A DNA stretch of 64,000 nucleotides, from NCBI RefSeq assembly GCF_000421965.1, contig NZ_ATAY01000093.1:1-64000 (forward strand). The letters are read 5' to 3'. Both the position numbers and the translations under genes were made by a program. The notes below the pieces were generated by a model. That model saw nothing but the letters and a program-made list of their open reading frames with translations, was not told where the DNA came from and did not search any database. This DNA is from Ruminiclostridium papyrosolvens C7 (GTDB lineage: Bacteria; Bacillota; Clostridia; Acetivibrionales; DSM-1351). Below are positions 1 to 9,598 of the stretch, in pieces. Position 1 is the first letter of the stretch. Every line of letters begins with the position of its first letter.

Positions 1-2344
1 CAACCAGAGGACAGACAGACCGCAGGGTCAGTACAATAACCAAAGGACAGACAGACCGCAGGGACAGTACAATAACCAGAGGACAGACAGACCGCAGGGT
101 CAGTATAATAACCAGAGGTCAGACAGACCACAGGGTCAGTATAACAACCAGAGGTCGGACAGACCACAGGGTCAGTATAACAACCAGAGATCAGACAGAC
201 CACAGGGTCAGTATAATAACCAGAGGACAGACAGACCGCAGGGTCAGTCCAGACAGCAAAATCTGGATATACCAAAGCCAGATGCTTCAGTAGCTCAGGA
301 AGCTTTTGACTCACAGAGAAATGAGGCAAGAAGAGAGTTCCAGGGTAGGGATTTTGACAAGAGTGTTAAGAGGGAAGAAAAGCAAAAGAAGGAAGCCCCT
401 AAGAGCAACACTTCAACAACAAAGCAAAGATTCAGACCTCAGAAGATAGTTATAGAAAAGAAGGGAGTTTCTGAAATTCTCTCTGAAGATTATATTTTTA
501 ACGAATTCTATAACGATGATGGTAAAAAGAAAAAACAAAGAAATAAAAGGAATGAAAAGGTTCAGGAGAAGTACATTCCTCCAAAGGCAGTACTTACTTC
601 AATAACCATTCCGGAGTCACTTACAGTAAAAGATCTGGCTGAGTCCCTAAAAAAGACTTCGACAGAAATTATCAAGAAATTGATGGCTTACGGTGTAATG
701 GCAACTCTCAATAACGATGTTGATTTTGAAACAGCTACAGTAATCGCTGAAGAATATGGAGTAAAGACCGAGAAAGCTATTCAGGTAAGCGAAGAGGATA
801 TACTATTTGATGATGATGAAGTTCAGGATGACTCCAATCTTCAGTCAAGACCGCCGGTTGTCGTTGTAATGGGACACGTTGACCATGGTAAGACATCATT
901 GCTGGATGCCATCAGAAGTGCACATGTTATAGACAGCGAAGCTGGTGGAATTACACAGCATATAGGTGCTTATACTGTTAAGGCAAATGACAGGCTTATA
1001 ACCTTCCTGGATACACCTGGTCACGAAGCGTTCACTGCAATGCGTGCCCGAGGAGCTCAGGTAACAGATATTGCAATACTTGTTGTAGCTGCTGATGATG
1101 GGGTTATGCCACAGACAATTGAAGCAATTAATCATGCCAAGGCTGCTAATGTATCAATCATAGTTGCAATTAACAAGATAGATAAGCCAGGCGCAAATCC
1201 TGACAAGGTTAAGCAGGAGCTTACCGAGTATGGAATTGTTGCGGAAGAATGGGGCGGAGATGCGATAATGGTTCCTGTTTCCGCAAAAAAGAGAGAAAAC
1301 ATAGATCAATTACTTGAAATGGTACTTCTTGCTGCGGATATGCTTGAATTAAAGGCAGACCCAGAAAGACAGGCAAAAGGGACAGTTATCGAAGCAAAGC
1401 TTGATAAGGAAAGAGGACCTGTTGCTACAGTTCTTGTCCAGAGAGGTACATTGAAAACCGGAGATTCATTGATTGCAGGTTCATCATTTGGTAGAATCAA
1501 GGCAATGACAAGCGACAAAGGTTATGCAATCAAAGCAGCAGGACCTTCAATGCCGGTTGAAATTCTGGGTATGGATGAGGTCCCTGAAGCAGGGGAAGTA
1601 TTCTATGCAGTAACTGATGAAAAGATAGCAAAACAGCTTGTTGAGAAGCGTAAGTTCAAACAGAAGGAACAACAGTTCAAAGCAACTGCAAAGGTTACTC
1701 TTGAAGACCTGTTTACTCAGATAAAAGAAGGTAAAGTAAAAGATTTAAATATTATTATAAAAGCCGATGTTCAAGGTTCGGTTGAAGCAGTAAAACAGTC
1801 TCTTGAAAAATTAAGTAATGAAGAGGTAAGAGTCAAGACCATACATGGTGCGGTTGGTGCTATTACCGAGTCAGATGTGACTTTAGCTCAGGTATCAAAT
1901 GCCATAATCATTGGTTTTAATGTAAGACCGGGTGCAAATGTTACTGAAGCTGCAAAGAATGCAGAAGTTGACATGAGACTATACAGCGTTATTTACAAGG
2001 CAATAGAAGATGTTCAGGCTGCTATGAATGGTATGCTTGAACCAACCTATCAGGAAGCGGTACTCGGGCACATTGAAATCAGGCAGACATTCAAGGTTTC
2101 AGGTGTGGGAACCATCGGAGGTGCTTACGTAACTGACGGTAAGGTACAGAGAAATTCCGAGGTTAGGGTTGTCAGAGAAGGTATTGTTATTCACGAAGGT
2201 AAGCTTGCTTCTCTCAAGAGGTTCAAGGACGATGTCAAGGAAGTTGCTCAAGGTTATGAATGTGGTGTATCTATAGAGCGTTTCAATGACATTAAGGAAG
2301 GCGATGTAATAGAAGCCTTCATTATGGAAGAAGTAAAGAGATAA
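1..2344 (+). CDS. infB: Translation initiation factor IF-2 (5'-partial)
   Basis: IF-2 is the GTPase that places initiator tRNA on the 30S subunit and promotes subunit joining. The frame is open from base 2, so the true start lies upstream of the window. The visible N-terminal part is a basic, Gln/Asn-rich tandem repeat (bases 2-247), followed by a charged linker, then an IF2_N module near 610-770. The GTPase domain follows, with GHVDHGKT at 872-895, DTPGHEAF and NKID motifs. The C-terminal beta-barrel and initiator-tRNA-binding domains are complete, ending in FIMEEVKR. A hairpin follows the stop, and rbfA lies 230 bases further on. Identity is certain; only the amount of missing N-terminus is unknown. 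Confidence 0.97.
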   Translation, partial: NQRTDRPQGQYNNQRTDRPQGQYNNQRTDRPQGQYNNQRSDRPQGQYNNQRSDRPQGQYNNQRSDRPQGQYNNQRTDRPQGQSRQQNLDIPKPDASVAQEAFDSQRNEARREFQGRDFDKSVKREEKQKKEAPKSNTSTTKQRFRPQKIVIEKKGVSEILSEDYIFNEFYNDDGKKKKQRNKRNEKVQEKYIPPKAVLTSITIPESLTVKDLAESLKKTSTEIIKKLMAYGVMATLNNDVDFETATVIAEEYGVKTEKAIQVSEEDILFDDDEVQDDSNLQSRPPVVVVMGHVDHGKTSLLDAIRSAHVIDSEAGGITQHIGAYTVKANDRLITFLDTPGHEAFTAMRARGAQVTDIAILVVAADDGVMPQTIEAINHAKAANVSIIVAINKIDKPGANPDKVKQELTEYGIVAEEWGGDAIMVPVSAKKRENIDQLLEMVLLAADMLELKADPERQAKGTVIEAKLDKERGPVATVLVQRGTLKTGDSLIAGSSFGRIKAMTSDKGYAIKAAGPSMPVEILGMDEVPEAGEVFYAVTDEKIAKQLVEKRKFKQKEQQFKATAKVTLEDLFTQIKEGKVKDLNIIIKADVQGSVEAVKQSLEKLSNEEVRVKTIHGAVGAITESDVTLAQVSNAIIIGFNVRPGANVTEAAKNAEVDMRLYSVIYKAIEDVQAAMNGMLEPTYQEAVLGHIEIRQTFKVSGVGTIGGAYVTDGKVQRNSEVRVVREGIVIHEGKLASLKRFKDDVKEVAQGYECGVSIERFNDIKEGDVIEAFIMEEVKR
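2..247 (+). repeat. 36-bp tandem repeat coding a 12-residue motif in IF-2
   Basis: Six full copies and one 30-bp partial copy of a 36-bp unit lie end to end, at 2-37, 38-73, 74-109, 110-145, 146-181, 182-217 and 218-247. Each encodes [12 protein letters not shown], or the T-to-S variant in copies 4-6. Copies differ at only a few, mostly synonymous, bases. The array may extend upstream of the window. It lies in the poorly conserved N-terminal extension of IF-2, upstream of the IF2_N and GTPase domains, and is predicted to be disordered, basic and hydrophilic. Confidence 0.95.
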
Positions 2345-2363
2345 CGATAAAGTACTGTGATTA

Positions 2364-2404
2364 AAATAGGTTGAAGTTGGAGGTTTATCCAATTCAACCT
2401 ATTT
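2364..2404 (+). terminator. Long hairpin after infB
   Basis: A perfect 12-bp inverted repeat (AAATAGGTTGAA at 2364-2375, TTCAACCTATTT at 2393-2404) encloses a second 5-bp stem (TTGGA at 2377-2381, TCCAA at 2388-2392) with a 6-base loop. It starts 20 bases after the infB stop. There is no strong U-tract after it, so it may be a weak terminator or a 3'-end stabilising structure rather than a classical intrinsic terminator. Confidence 0.55.
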
Positions 2405-2477
2405 ACATATTAAAATGAAATTTGAATATGAATTGACACTGTATTTAACCACAGATAAATGTCAATAATTGCATTAG

Positions 2478-2572
2478 TATAATTGTATGATTAGCCTCCT
2501 TTATTCGCTGCGTGTGAATAAGGGAGAAGTATTAAAAAAATATCCAGCCGATAGCGGCAGATGGAGGCTAAT
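2478..2572 (+). promoter_or_regulatory. Putative rbfA promoter and structured leader able to mask the rbfA RBS
   Basis: A perfect TATAAT lies at 2478-2483, with no good -35 box at normal spacing, so transcription would start near 2490. The leader would begin with ATTAGCCTCC (2490-2499), which is exactly complementary to GGAGGCTAAT (2563-2572), the rbfA Shine-Dalgarno region. The same CCTCC can instead pair locally: CTCCTTTATTC (2496-2506) with GAATAAGGGAG (2516-2526), 11 bp including one G-U. A 4-bp GCCG/CGGC hairpin (2547-2558) lies between. The two pairings exclude each other, which is the layout of a translational switch. This is inferred from sequence only. Confidence 0.4.
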
Positions 2573-2575
2573 AGT

Positions 2576-2929
2576 ATGGCAGACAGAATAGTTAGAATAT
2601 CAGAAGAAGTTAAAAAGGAAATAAGCAATATAATTCAAAATGAGATAAAGGACCCTAGACTTCCAAGTATGGTTAGTATAGTTTCCTGCAATGTAACCAA
2701 GGATTTAAGATATGCTAAGGTGTTTGTCAGTGTTTTGGGAAATGAAGAACAAAAGAAAAATGCCATTAGCGCTTTGAAAAGTGCCTCAGGTTTCATAAGA
2801 CGTGAGCTTGGACATAGAGTGCAGCTGAGGTATACACCTGAAATACACTTTGAACTTGATACATCTATTGAACATGGTATCCACATTAACAAGCTTCTTG
2901 ATGATGCAAAAAAGGAATTTACTGAATAG
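2576..2929 (+). CDS. rbfA: Ribosome-binding factor A
   Basis: RbfA binds the 30S subunit and helps mature the 5' end of 16S rRNA. The 117-residue protein has the usual family length. It opens with MADRIVRISEEVKKEI and contains the KH-like core with the DPRLP and SVLG segments; the C-terminal part carries IHFELDTSIEHG. I place the start at ATG 2576 because GGAGG at 2563-2567 sits 8 bases before it. An in-frame ATG at 2561 would overlap that ribosome-binding site. The gene follows infB as in most bacteria, but is separated by a 230-base region with its own promoter candidate. nrnA follows after 33 bases. Confidence 0.93.
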   Translation: MADRIVRISEEVKKEISNIIQNEIKDPRLPSMVSIVSCNVTKDLRYAKVFVSVLGNEEQKKNAISALKSASGFIRRELGHRVQLRYTPEIHFELDTSIEHGIHINKLLDDAKKEFTE

Positions 2930-2962
2930 CATGTTTAATTAAAATTATCGGGGGATAAAACG

Positions 2963-3925
2963 ATGGAAAAAGAATTAATAAAGGCAATTGAAAGGGCAGA
3001 AAGCGTAGCTATTTTTCCCCATATTTCTGCCGATGGCGATGCAATAGGTTCATCCCTTGCATTAGCTTTAGCATTAAAGAAAACCGGCAAAAAGGTAATT
3101 GTGTATATGGAAGAAAGTATACCTGATACCTACAAATACCTTCCCGGAATCGACCTTGCGGGATTTATCGGTGAAAACGACGAAGTTATGGGATTGAATA
3201 TTGCACTTGATACCGGAGATATCGGTAGACTTGGAACAAGAGCAGACCTCTTTTTTAAAGCTCCGGTTACTATAAACATCGATCACCATATTACAAATAC
3301 TAAATTTGCTCAGCATAACCATGTTGATGCTTCTTCGGCATCAACTGGTGAACTTATATTTTTACTTCTTCATGAAATAAATTATGAAATTGATATCGAT
3401 ATGGCAAAGTGTCTTTATACTGCAATTGCAACAGATACTGGTGGTTTCAAGTACGGCAACACTACTGCTGAAACTCATAAAGCCGCAGCAGAGTTACTTT
3501 CAACAGGTATTGATGTTGCTGATCTTTCACAGAAAATATTTGACAATACAACTTTTATAAAATTAAAACTTACCCAGAAAGCAATAGAGCTACTGGAACT
3601 GTATGAAAATGACTTGTTAGCCGTAATAGCAATAACACAGGACATTCTACAGTCAACAGGAGCAAAAGATGAAGACTGTGACGGGCTTGTAAATATCGGA
3701 AGGTCAATAGTAGGAGTAGAAGTTTCCGTTCTTATAAAAGAAAAGAGTAGTAATGAAATCCGTGTAAATTTAAGGTCAAAAGCGTATGTGGATGTATCAG
3801 AGATTGCAGCCGCTTTTGGAGGCGGTGGACATAAACGGGCTGCCGGGTGTACAATAAAAGGCAGTATTTCAGATGTTAAAGAGCAACTGATAAACACTAT
3901 CAAGGACAAACTTAATCGGAGATAA
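2963..3925 (+). CDS. nrnA: DHH-family bifunctional oligoribonuclease / pAp phosphatase
   Basis: NrnA-type enzymes degrade short RNA oligonucleotides and dephosphorylate 3'-phosphoadenosine 5'-phosphate in the cytoplasm. The 320-residue protein shows the metal-binding motifs of the family: HISADGDAIGS near residue 20, the DHH motif in NIDHHITNT near residue 110, and the DHHA1 signature FGGGGHKRAAG near residue 290. The start at ATG 2963 is preceded by a G-rich site at 2950-2954. It lies between rbfA and truB, the standard order of this operon in Firmicutes, with 2 bases to truB. Confidence 0.93.
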   Translation: MEKELIKAIERAESVAIFPHISADGDAIGSSLALALALKKTGKKVIVYMEESIPDTYKYLPGIDLAGFIGENDEVMGLNIALDTGDIGRLGTRADLFFKAPVTINIDHHITNTKFAQHNHVDASSASTGELIFLLLHEINYEIDIDMAKCLYTAIATDTGGFKYGNTTAETHKAAAELLSTGIDVADLSQKIFDNTTFIKLKLTQKAIELLELYENDLLAVIAITQDILQSTGAKDEDCDGLVNIGRSIVGVEVSVLIKEKSSNEIRVNLRSKAYVDVSEIAAAFGGGGHKRAAGCTIKGSISDVKEQLINTIKDKLNRR

Positions 3926-3927
3926 GT

Positions 3928-4857
3928 ATGAACGGTATTTTAAATGTTTTAAAGCCTGCAGGAATGACATCTTTTGACGTAATTGGATTTATGAGAAGAA
4001 TAACCGGCCAAAAAAAGATAGGTCATGCAGGTACTCTTGATCCTTCAGCAGTTGGAGTTTTACCTTTATGCATTGGTAATGCCACCAGGGCTTTAGAGTT
4101 TATGATAGACAAGGATAAGGTTTACCGTGCAGAACTGACACTGGGAATTTCAACTGATACCCAGGACTCTTCTGGAATTGTGTTGGATTCATATTCCGTA
4201 GAAGTTAATGATGATGAAATAAAAAAAACAATTATGAGCTTTGTGGGTACCATTGAACAGCTTCCTCCAATGTATTCTGCCATAAAAATAGGTGGTAAGA
4301 AGCTTTATGAATTAGCCAGACAGGGCGAGACGATAGAACGGGAATCAAGAACTATTCAAATTTACAACATAGGCATTATCAGAATTTGGGAAGACAATGT
4401 AATTTTTGAATCAGGAGGCGTAACTAAAGAATTTGCCGTAAAAAAAGTTCTTTTGGATGTTCACTGTTCAAAGGGAACATATATAAGGACATTATGTAAT
4501 GATATTGGAGAAAAGCTTGGCTGCGATGGTCATATGTCATTCCTTGTAAGAACGAGGGCAGGATATTATGACCTTGATAATGCCTTGACAATTGAAGAAA
4601 TAGTACAATTGTCGGAAACCAAATCTCTTGAAGGGCATTTATTGCCTGTCGAAAAGATATTTGAAGAGTATGATAGTATAAATTTAACTAAGGAAGAACT
4701 TTTTAAGTATAATAACGGAGTATGGCTGGAAGTAGAAAAAAACAAATATATAAATAGTTTTTACAGGGTATACGATAATAATAGTTTTCTTGGGTTAGGA
4801 GAAGTTTTTGAAAAAGGAAGTACATTGTATTTAAAATCAAAGAAGTTCTTTAAATGA
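3928..4857 (+). CDS. truB: tRNA pseudouridine(55) synthase
   Basis: TruB converts U55 in the T-loop of tRNAs to pseudouridine. The 309-residue protein begins MNGILNVLKPAGMTSFDV. It contains the catalytic-Asp motif GHAGTLDPSAVGVLPLCIG near residues 37-55, the QLPPMYSAIKIGGKKLYE segment and the CSKGTYIRTLCNDIG motif. It starts 2 bases after nrnA, with a GGAGA ribosome-binding site inside the nrnA 3' end, so translation is probably coupled. The C-terminal extension after about residue 240 is poorly conserved. Confidence 0.95.
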   Translation: MNGILNVLKPAGMTSFDVIGFMRRITGQKKIGHAGTLDPSAVGVLPLCIGNATRALEFMIDKDKVYRAELTLGISTDTQDSSGIVLDSYSVEVNDDEIKKTIMSFVGTIEQLPPMYSAIKIGGKKLYELARQGETIERESRTIQIYNIGIIRIWEDNVIFESGGVTKEFAVKKVLLDVHCSKGTYIRTLCNDIGEKLGCDGHMSFLVRTRAGYYDLDNALTIEEIVQLSETKSLEGHLLPVEKIFEEYDSINLTKEELFKYNNGVWLEVEKNKYINSFYRVYDNNSFLGLGEVFEKGSTLYLKSKKFFK

Positions 4858-4878
4858 CGAACACTAAGGAGACATAAT

Positions 4879-5817
4879 ATGCAGGTTATTCATTCAAATG
4901 ATTCTAACAATAATATATTCAGTTGCTATACCGGTGTCGGTCTTGGTAATTTTGACGGCTTGCATATCGGACATATGGCTCTTATTAACACATTAATAAG
5001 AGAATCCAAATTAAACGGACTATCATCGGTGGTTTATACTTTTACAAAACATACAGAAAATATTCTAAGAAAAAAGCTTATTACGCCTCTTTTACTTACA
5101 GAAACTAAGAAGATAGAACTTTTAAGTGAAACTACTCTTGACTACCTTTATCTTGACGAGTTCAATGAAGCATTTTCAAGAATGTCTCCCGAAGAGTTTG
5201 TTGTAAATATTCTTAAAAACAAGCTGAATATAAAGCTTGCTGTTGCAGGCCACGACTACAGATTCGGCTATAAAGGCGGGGGAGACATACCTTTACTGGA
5301 GGAATTCGGGAAGAAGTATGGATTCAAGGTGGTAGTTATACCGCCTATTACCTGTGATGGCGAGATTATAAGTAGTACAAGCATCAGACAATCCATTATA
5401 AACGGAAATCTTGAAACAGCTTATAAGCTGTTGGGGAGAAATTATTCAATAATAGCTGAGGTTGTAAATGGAAGGCGTGTAGGTAATACAATAGGTTTTC
5501 CTACTGCGAATATTCATCCTGAAAAGTATCTGGTGCTGCCCTACAATGGTGTATATATTACAAAAACACTGTTAAACGGCCATTTATACAATAGTATGAC
5601 TAATGTTGGCTATAACCCTACTTTTGAGGATGTCAGGCAAAAAACGGTTGAAACTCATATTATGGACTTTGATAAGGACATTTACGGTGAAAAAATTGAA
5701 GTATTCTTTTTGAAAAAAATACGTGATGAAAAGAAATTTAACAGTGTAGAAGAGTTGATAAATCAAATTACAAAGGACATGAAGATTGCAAGGGATTACT
5801 TGAGTATAGTCAGTTAG
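4879..5817 (+). CDS. ribF: Bifunctional riboflavin kinase / FAD synthetase
   Basis: This enzyme phosphorylates riboflavin to FMN and adenylylates FMN to FAD. The N-terminal nucleotidyltransferase domain has GLGNFDGLHIGHMAL near residues 22-36 and SSTSIRQSI near residue 170. The C-terminal flavokinase domain has GNTIGFPTANI near residue 207 and continues to the end. Length 312 residues is typical. AAGGAGA precedes ATG 4879. The order truB-ribF is common in Firmicutes; hypF follows 20 bases after the stop. Confidence 0.95.
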   Translation: MQVIHSNDSNNNIFSCYTGVGLGNFDGLHIGHMALINTLIRESKLNGLSSVVYTFTKHTENILRKKLITPLLLTETKKIELLSETTLDYLYLDEFNEAFSRMSPEEFVVNILKNKLNIKLAVAGHDYRFGYKGGGDIPLLEEFGKKYGFKVVVIPPITCDGEIISSTSIRQSIINGNLETAYKLLGRNYSIIAEVVNGRRVGNTIGFPTANIHPEKYLVLPYNGVYITKTLLNGHLYNSMTNVGYNPTFEDVRQKTVETHIMDFDKDIYGEKIEVFFLKKIRDEKKFNSVEELINQITKDMKIARDYLSIVS

Positions 5818-5837
5818 GAGATAAATTATAGTTATAT

Positions 5838-8183
5838 ATGACAGGTTACAGGATTATCATAACAGGTATTGTACAGGGAGTTGGCTTCAGACCCTTCATT
5901 TTTAATCTGGCTGAAAGTTTTGGTCTGAAAGGTTGGGTAGGCAACTCCGACAGTAACGTAATAATAGAGATTGATGGAGATTTTCAGGTGGCAGCCGATT
6001 TTATAGGTGAAATAAAAAAATCGGCACCCGTTTTATCAGTAATTGAATCAATAGAATATAATGAGATAGATTATCAAGGCTTTAGGAATTTTCAGATAAG
6101 GCACAGCCAAAACAATTCCAAGGGGCCTGTTTTCATTTCTCCGGATGTTGCCACTTGCTGCGATTGCCTAAGAGAAATGAAAGATAAAAGGGATAGAAGA
6201 TATAAGTATCCATTTATTAACTGTACCAATTGCGGTCCGAGGTTTACCATAATTAAAAATATCCCGTATGACCGGGATAAGACTACTATGGCATGTTTTG
6301 AAATGTGTGAAAATTGCGGGCAGGAGTACACAAAACCCTCTGACAGACGGTATCATGCGCAACCCGTTTCCTGCCATGACTGCGGTCCTAGCCTAAGTGT
6401 TGCCGATGAAACAGGTAAAGTGATACACGAAATTAAATCCAGCAGTCAATGTATTGGTTACACTGCTGACATGATAAAAAAGGGATATATCGTTGCTGTG
6501 AAAGGCATAGGAGGATATCACCTAGCATGCGACGGACTGAACAAAGAGGCAGTTGACAGACTCAGAACCAGAAAACATAGAGATGACAAGCCTTTTGCGG
6601 TTATGGCAAAAGATTTAAAGACAGCTGAAAAATATTGTACAATCAGCCCTGCTGAAACGAGTATACTAAATTCACCTGCAAGCCCCATAGTTTTACTTGA
6701 AAAAATAGATGGCGGTCTACTGCCTGATGCCATCGCTCATCTCAACAGGTATCTTGGGGTAATGCTGCCCTATACTCCAGTTCATCATTTGTTATTTGAA
6801 GAAGAAGGTTTTCCTGAGCTTTTGGTTATGACCAGCGGAAATTTAAGCAGTGAACCTATTTTTTACCGGGACGAGGAGGCAATCGAAGGCCTTCAGGGAA
6901 TTGCAGACGCCTACCTGACCAACAACAGGGAAATATATATAAGAACAGATGATTCCGTAACCAGGGTTTTCAAGGAGAAAGAATACATCATAAGAAGGGC
7001 CAGAGGCTATGTACCAAAGCCTGTTTCTATAAATGTACACGAATTGCTTGACTTGAATGAAGCTGTTGAAATACCGTCGGTACTTGCCTGTGGAGGAGAA
7101 CTCAAAAATGTTTTTTGCCTGAATAAAGGAAAGAACTTTTATTTGAGTCATCATATTGGGGATTTAGAAAATGAAAGTACCAATATTGCTTTTCGTAATG
7201 CGATTGAACACTTTAAACGATTGTTTGATATTTCACCCCAATGCATTGCTTATGATCTTCACCCCAATTACTATTCAACTCAATATGCACTTAAGCAACC
7301 GAATATTGATAAAATTGCCCTTCAGCATCACAAGGCACATATTGCCTCTTGTATGGCAGAGAACCGGCTAAAGGGTGATGTAATAGGAGTTTCCTTTGAT
7401 GGAACTGGCTACGGTGAGGATGGTAACATATGGGGCGGAGAGTTTTTTACGGGAGGTTATTACGGTTTCCATAGAGCCGGACATATGGCTTACGTTATGA
7501 TGCCGGGAAGTGATTCAGCAGTAAAACATCCTTGGCGTATGGCTTTAAGCTATTTATATGCCTCAGAGCAGGGCGTGTTTGATAACATTATGGAAATAGC
7601 GCATAAACTCCCAGCATTTAAAGATAGGAGTAAGGAAGAGATAATTTTTACAATAAAAATGCTGGAAAAGAGAATAAACAGTCCGTTTACTTCAAGTATG
7701 GGTCGTTTTTTTGATGGGGTTTCGGCTTTACTTGGTATTAAAACAGATATCAGCTATGAAGGACAGGCCGCTATTGAATTAGAATATTATGCTGATTTAT
7801 GCTGCACCGAACCATACCATTTCGATATTGAAAATGCTGCATTTGAAGAAGAATTTAAAGTTAACACAAGCTGTATTATTAAGCAGATTGTTAATGATAT
7901 TCTGGACGGAAACGGTTTAGAGTACATCTCAACCAGATTTCATGCCACAATAGCTAATATTGTACTTGAAGGATGTTTGAGTATCAGAAGCAGGGGTGAA
8001 TTAAATAATGTTGTTTTAAGCGGAGGAGTATTTCAAAATGTAACTCTTCTTCAAATAACAGTGGATTCATTGCAACAGCAAGGCTTTAAGGTCTTTGTTC
8101 ATTCCGAGGTTCCTGCAAATGACGGAGGTATAGCTTTAGGACAGTCCATAATGGCCATTGCACATAGACTTTCCAACTCTTGA
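5838..8183 (+). CDS. hypF: Carbamoyltransferase HypF, [NiFe]-hydrogenase maturation
   Basis: HypF uses carbamoyl phosphate and ATP to make the thiocarbamate on HypE that becomes the CN ligands of [NiFe] hydrogenases. The 781 residues show the full order of domains. First an acylphosphatase domain (GIVQGVGFRPF near 10-20). Then two zinc fingers with cysteine pairs at 107/110 and 129/132, and at 157/160 and 179/182. Then a YrdC-like domain (GIGGYHLACD near 225), and a Kae1-like domain with HHKAHIAS and SFDGTGYGEDG. The nearest good Shine-Dalgarno (AGGAG at 5816-5820) is 17 bases before ATG 5838, so initiation may be weak. It heads hypFCDE. Confidence 0.95.
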   Translation: MTGYRIIITGIVQGVGFRPFIFNLAESFGLKGWVGNSDSNVIIEIDGDFQVAADFIGEIKKSAPVLSVIESIEYNEIDYQGFRNFQIRHSQNNSKGPVFISPDVATCCDCLREMKDKRDRRYKYPFINCTNCGPRFTIIKNIPYDRDKTTMACFEMCENCGQEYTKPSDRRYHAQPVSCHDCGPSLSVADETGKVIHEIKSSSQCIGYTADMIKKGYIVAVKGIGGYHLACDGLNKEAVDRLRTRKHRDDKPFAVMAKDLKTAEKYCTISPAETSILNSPASPIVLLEKIDGGLLPDAIAHLNRYLGVMLPYTPVHHLLFEEEGFPELLVMTSGNLSSEPIFYRDEEAIEGLQGIADAYLTNNREIYIRTDDSVTRVFKEKEYIIRRARGYVPKPVSINVHELLDLNEAVEIPSVLACGGELKNVFCLNKGKNFYLSHHIGDLENESTNIAFRNAIEHFKRLFDISPQCIAYDLHPNYYSTQYALKQPNIDKIALQHHKAHIASCMAENRLKGDVIGVSFDGTGYGEDGNIWGGEFFTGGYYGFHRAGHMAYVMMPGSDSAVKHPWRMALSYLYASEQGVFDNIMEIAHKLPAFKDRSKEEIIFTIKMLEKRINSPFTSSMGRFFDGVSALLGIKTDISYEGQAAIELEYYADLCCTEPYHFDIENAAFEEEFKVNTSCIIKQIVNDILDGNGLEYISTRFHATIANIVLEGCLSIRSRGELNNVVLSGGVFQNVTLLQITVDSLQQQGFKVFVHSEVPANDGGIALGQSIMAIAHRLSNS

Positions 8184-8290
8184 AGATTGAAATGTAACTC
8201 ATCAGGGTATATACTCATTAATGTGTATAAATAGACAAATTCTAATTTATAAAATATAGTTGATAAATATAACAATAGGAGGATTAAAAT

Positions 8291-8515
8291 ATGTGTTTGG
8301 GATTGCCTGCAAAGGTTGTAAGTATTGACGGGAACAGCAGTAATGTTGAAATGATGGGAGTAACAAATAAGGTTTCTATAGAGCTATTGGACAACGTACA
8401 GGTGGGTGACTATGTTCTTGTGCATGCAGGATGTGCCATACAGGTTCTTGATGAGGAAGAGGCACTTAGAACCATAGACATTTTTAACGAAATAAAGGAG
8501 CTAGGCATTAAATGA
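8291..8515 (+). CDS. hypC: HypC/HybG-family hydrogenase assembly chaperone
   Basis: HypC carries the Fe(CN)2CO intermediate from HypD to the hydrogenase large subunit. The 74-residue protein starts MCLGLPAKV, with the essential Cys2 exposed after removal of Met, and has the expected small OB-like size. AGGAGG lies 8-9 bases before the ATG. Its last codon overlaps the hypD start by the ATGA arrangement, indicating translational coupling. A 107-base spacer separates it from hypF. Confidence 0.95.
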   Translation: MCLGLPAKVVSIDGNSSNVEMMGVTNKVSIELLDNVQVGDYVLVHAGCAIQVLDEEEALRTIDIFNEIKELGIK

Positions 8516-9597
8516 GAAACTATATCGATGAATTCAGGGACAGTGAAGTTATAGGCAAAATTGTGCAAAGTCTTCAAGGTTACTCTGGACGCAGACTAAA
8601 GATAATGGAAGTATGCGGAACTCATACAATGGCTATTTCAAGATATGGACTCCGTTCGCTTCTACCCCCTCAGATAGAACTGATTTCCGGGCCGGGATGC
8701 CCTGTCTGCGTAACGCCCAAATCATATATTGACAGTGCGACAGAGCTTGCAGATAACAAAAATGTTATTATTACAACTTTCGGGGACATGATGAGAATCC
8801 CGGGAAATAACAGTACACTGATTCACAAAAAGGCCCAAGGCAGCAACGTCCAAATGGTATATTCTCCGCTTAACGCAGTGGAATTGGCGAGAGAGAATCC
8901 AGATAAGGAGGTTGTTTTTTTATCAGTTGGTTTTGAAACAACAACGCCGGTAATAGCACTCTCTGTGTCAAAGGCAAAGAGTGAGGGCATTAAGAATTAT
9001 TCAGTTCTAACTGCAAACAAAACTATGCCTGAAGCAATAAAAACTCTGGCAGGCGACAATGAACTACAGATTGATGGGTTTTTGTATCCGGGACATGTTT
9101 CTGCAATAATAGGTACAGACTTTTTTACCTATGTCGCGTATAATATGGAAAAGGCTGGTGTAGTCGCAGGTTTTGAACCTTTGGATGTACTCTATTCCAT
9201 TAAGGTTTTGGTAGATAATATTACAAATGGGAAAATAGTTTTAGAAAATATGTATTCAAGAATAGTATCAAAGGAAGGAAATGTTAAGGCCCAGCAAAAA
9301 ATGTACGAGGTTTTTGAGCCTGTGGATTCAGTTTGGCGTGGAATCGGAATGATTCCCAAATCAGGTCTTGGTCTTGTAAAAGAATATGAAACGTTCGATA
9401 CTGCAAAAAAGTTTGATATTAAACAGAAGGATACACCTGAGCCAAAAGGATGTTTGTGCGGGGAGGTTCTTAAAGGGAAAAAACGTCCTGCAGATTGCAA
9501 GCTTTTTAAAAAAAGATGTACTCCTGAAAACCCGGTAGGTTCGTGTATGGTTTCTTCTGAAGGAACCTGTGCTGCTTATTATAAATACGGAGGATAA
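8512..9597 (+). CDS. hypD: Hydrogenase formation protein HypD
   Basis: HypD is the [4Fe-4S] scaffold on which the Fe(CN)2CO group is assembled with HypC. The 361-residue protein shows the CGTHTMAISRYG motif near residue 35, SGPGCPVCVTP near residue 62 and the C-terminal cysteine-rich cluster region starting at KGCLCGEV and ending in GTCAAYYKYGG. It overlaps hypC by 4 bases. Its stop lies inside the hypE ribosome-binding region, so hypCDE form one coupled unit. Confidence 0.95.
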   Translation: MRNYIDEFRDSEVIGKIVQSLQGYSGRRLKIMEVCGTHTMAISRYGLRSLLPPQIELISGPGCPVCVTPKSYIDSATELADNKNVIITTFGDMMRIPGNNSTLIHKKAQGSNVQMVYSPLNAVELARENPDKEVVFLSVGFETTTPVIALSVSKAKSEGIKNYSVLTANKTMPEAIKTLAGDNELQIDGFLYPGHVSAIIGTDFFTYVAYNMEKAGVVAGFEPLDVLYSIKVLVDNITNGKIVLENMYSRIVSKEGNVKAQQKMYEVFEPVDSVWRGIGMIPKSGLGLVKEYETFDTAKKFDIKQKDTPEPKGCLCGEVLKGKKRPADCKLFKKRCTPENPVGSCMVSSEGTCAAYYKYGG

Positions 9598-9598
9598 A

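Noticed and set aside
2-247. Regular 36-bp repeat units resembling a CRISPR array
   Set aside because: The units are directly joined with no spacers, keep one reading frame, and encode the N-terminal region of IF-2.
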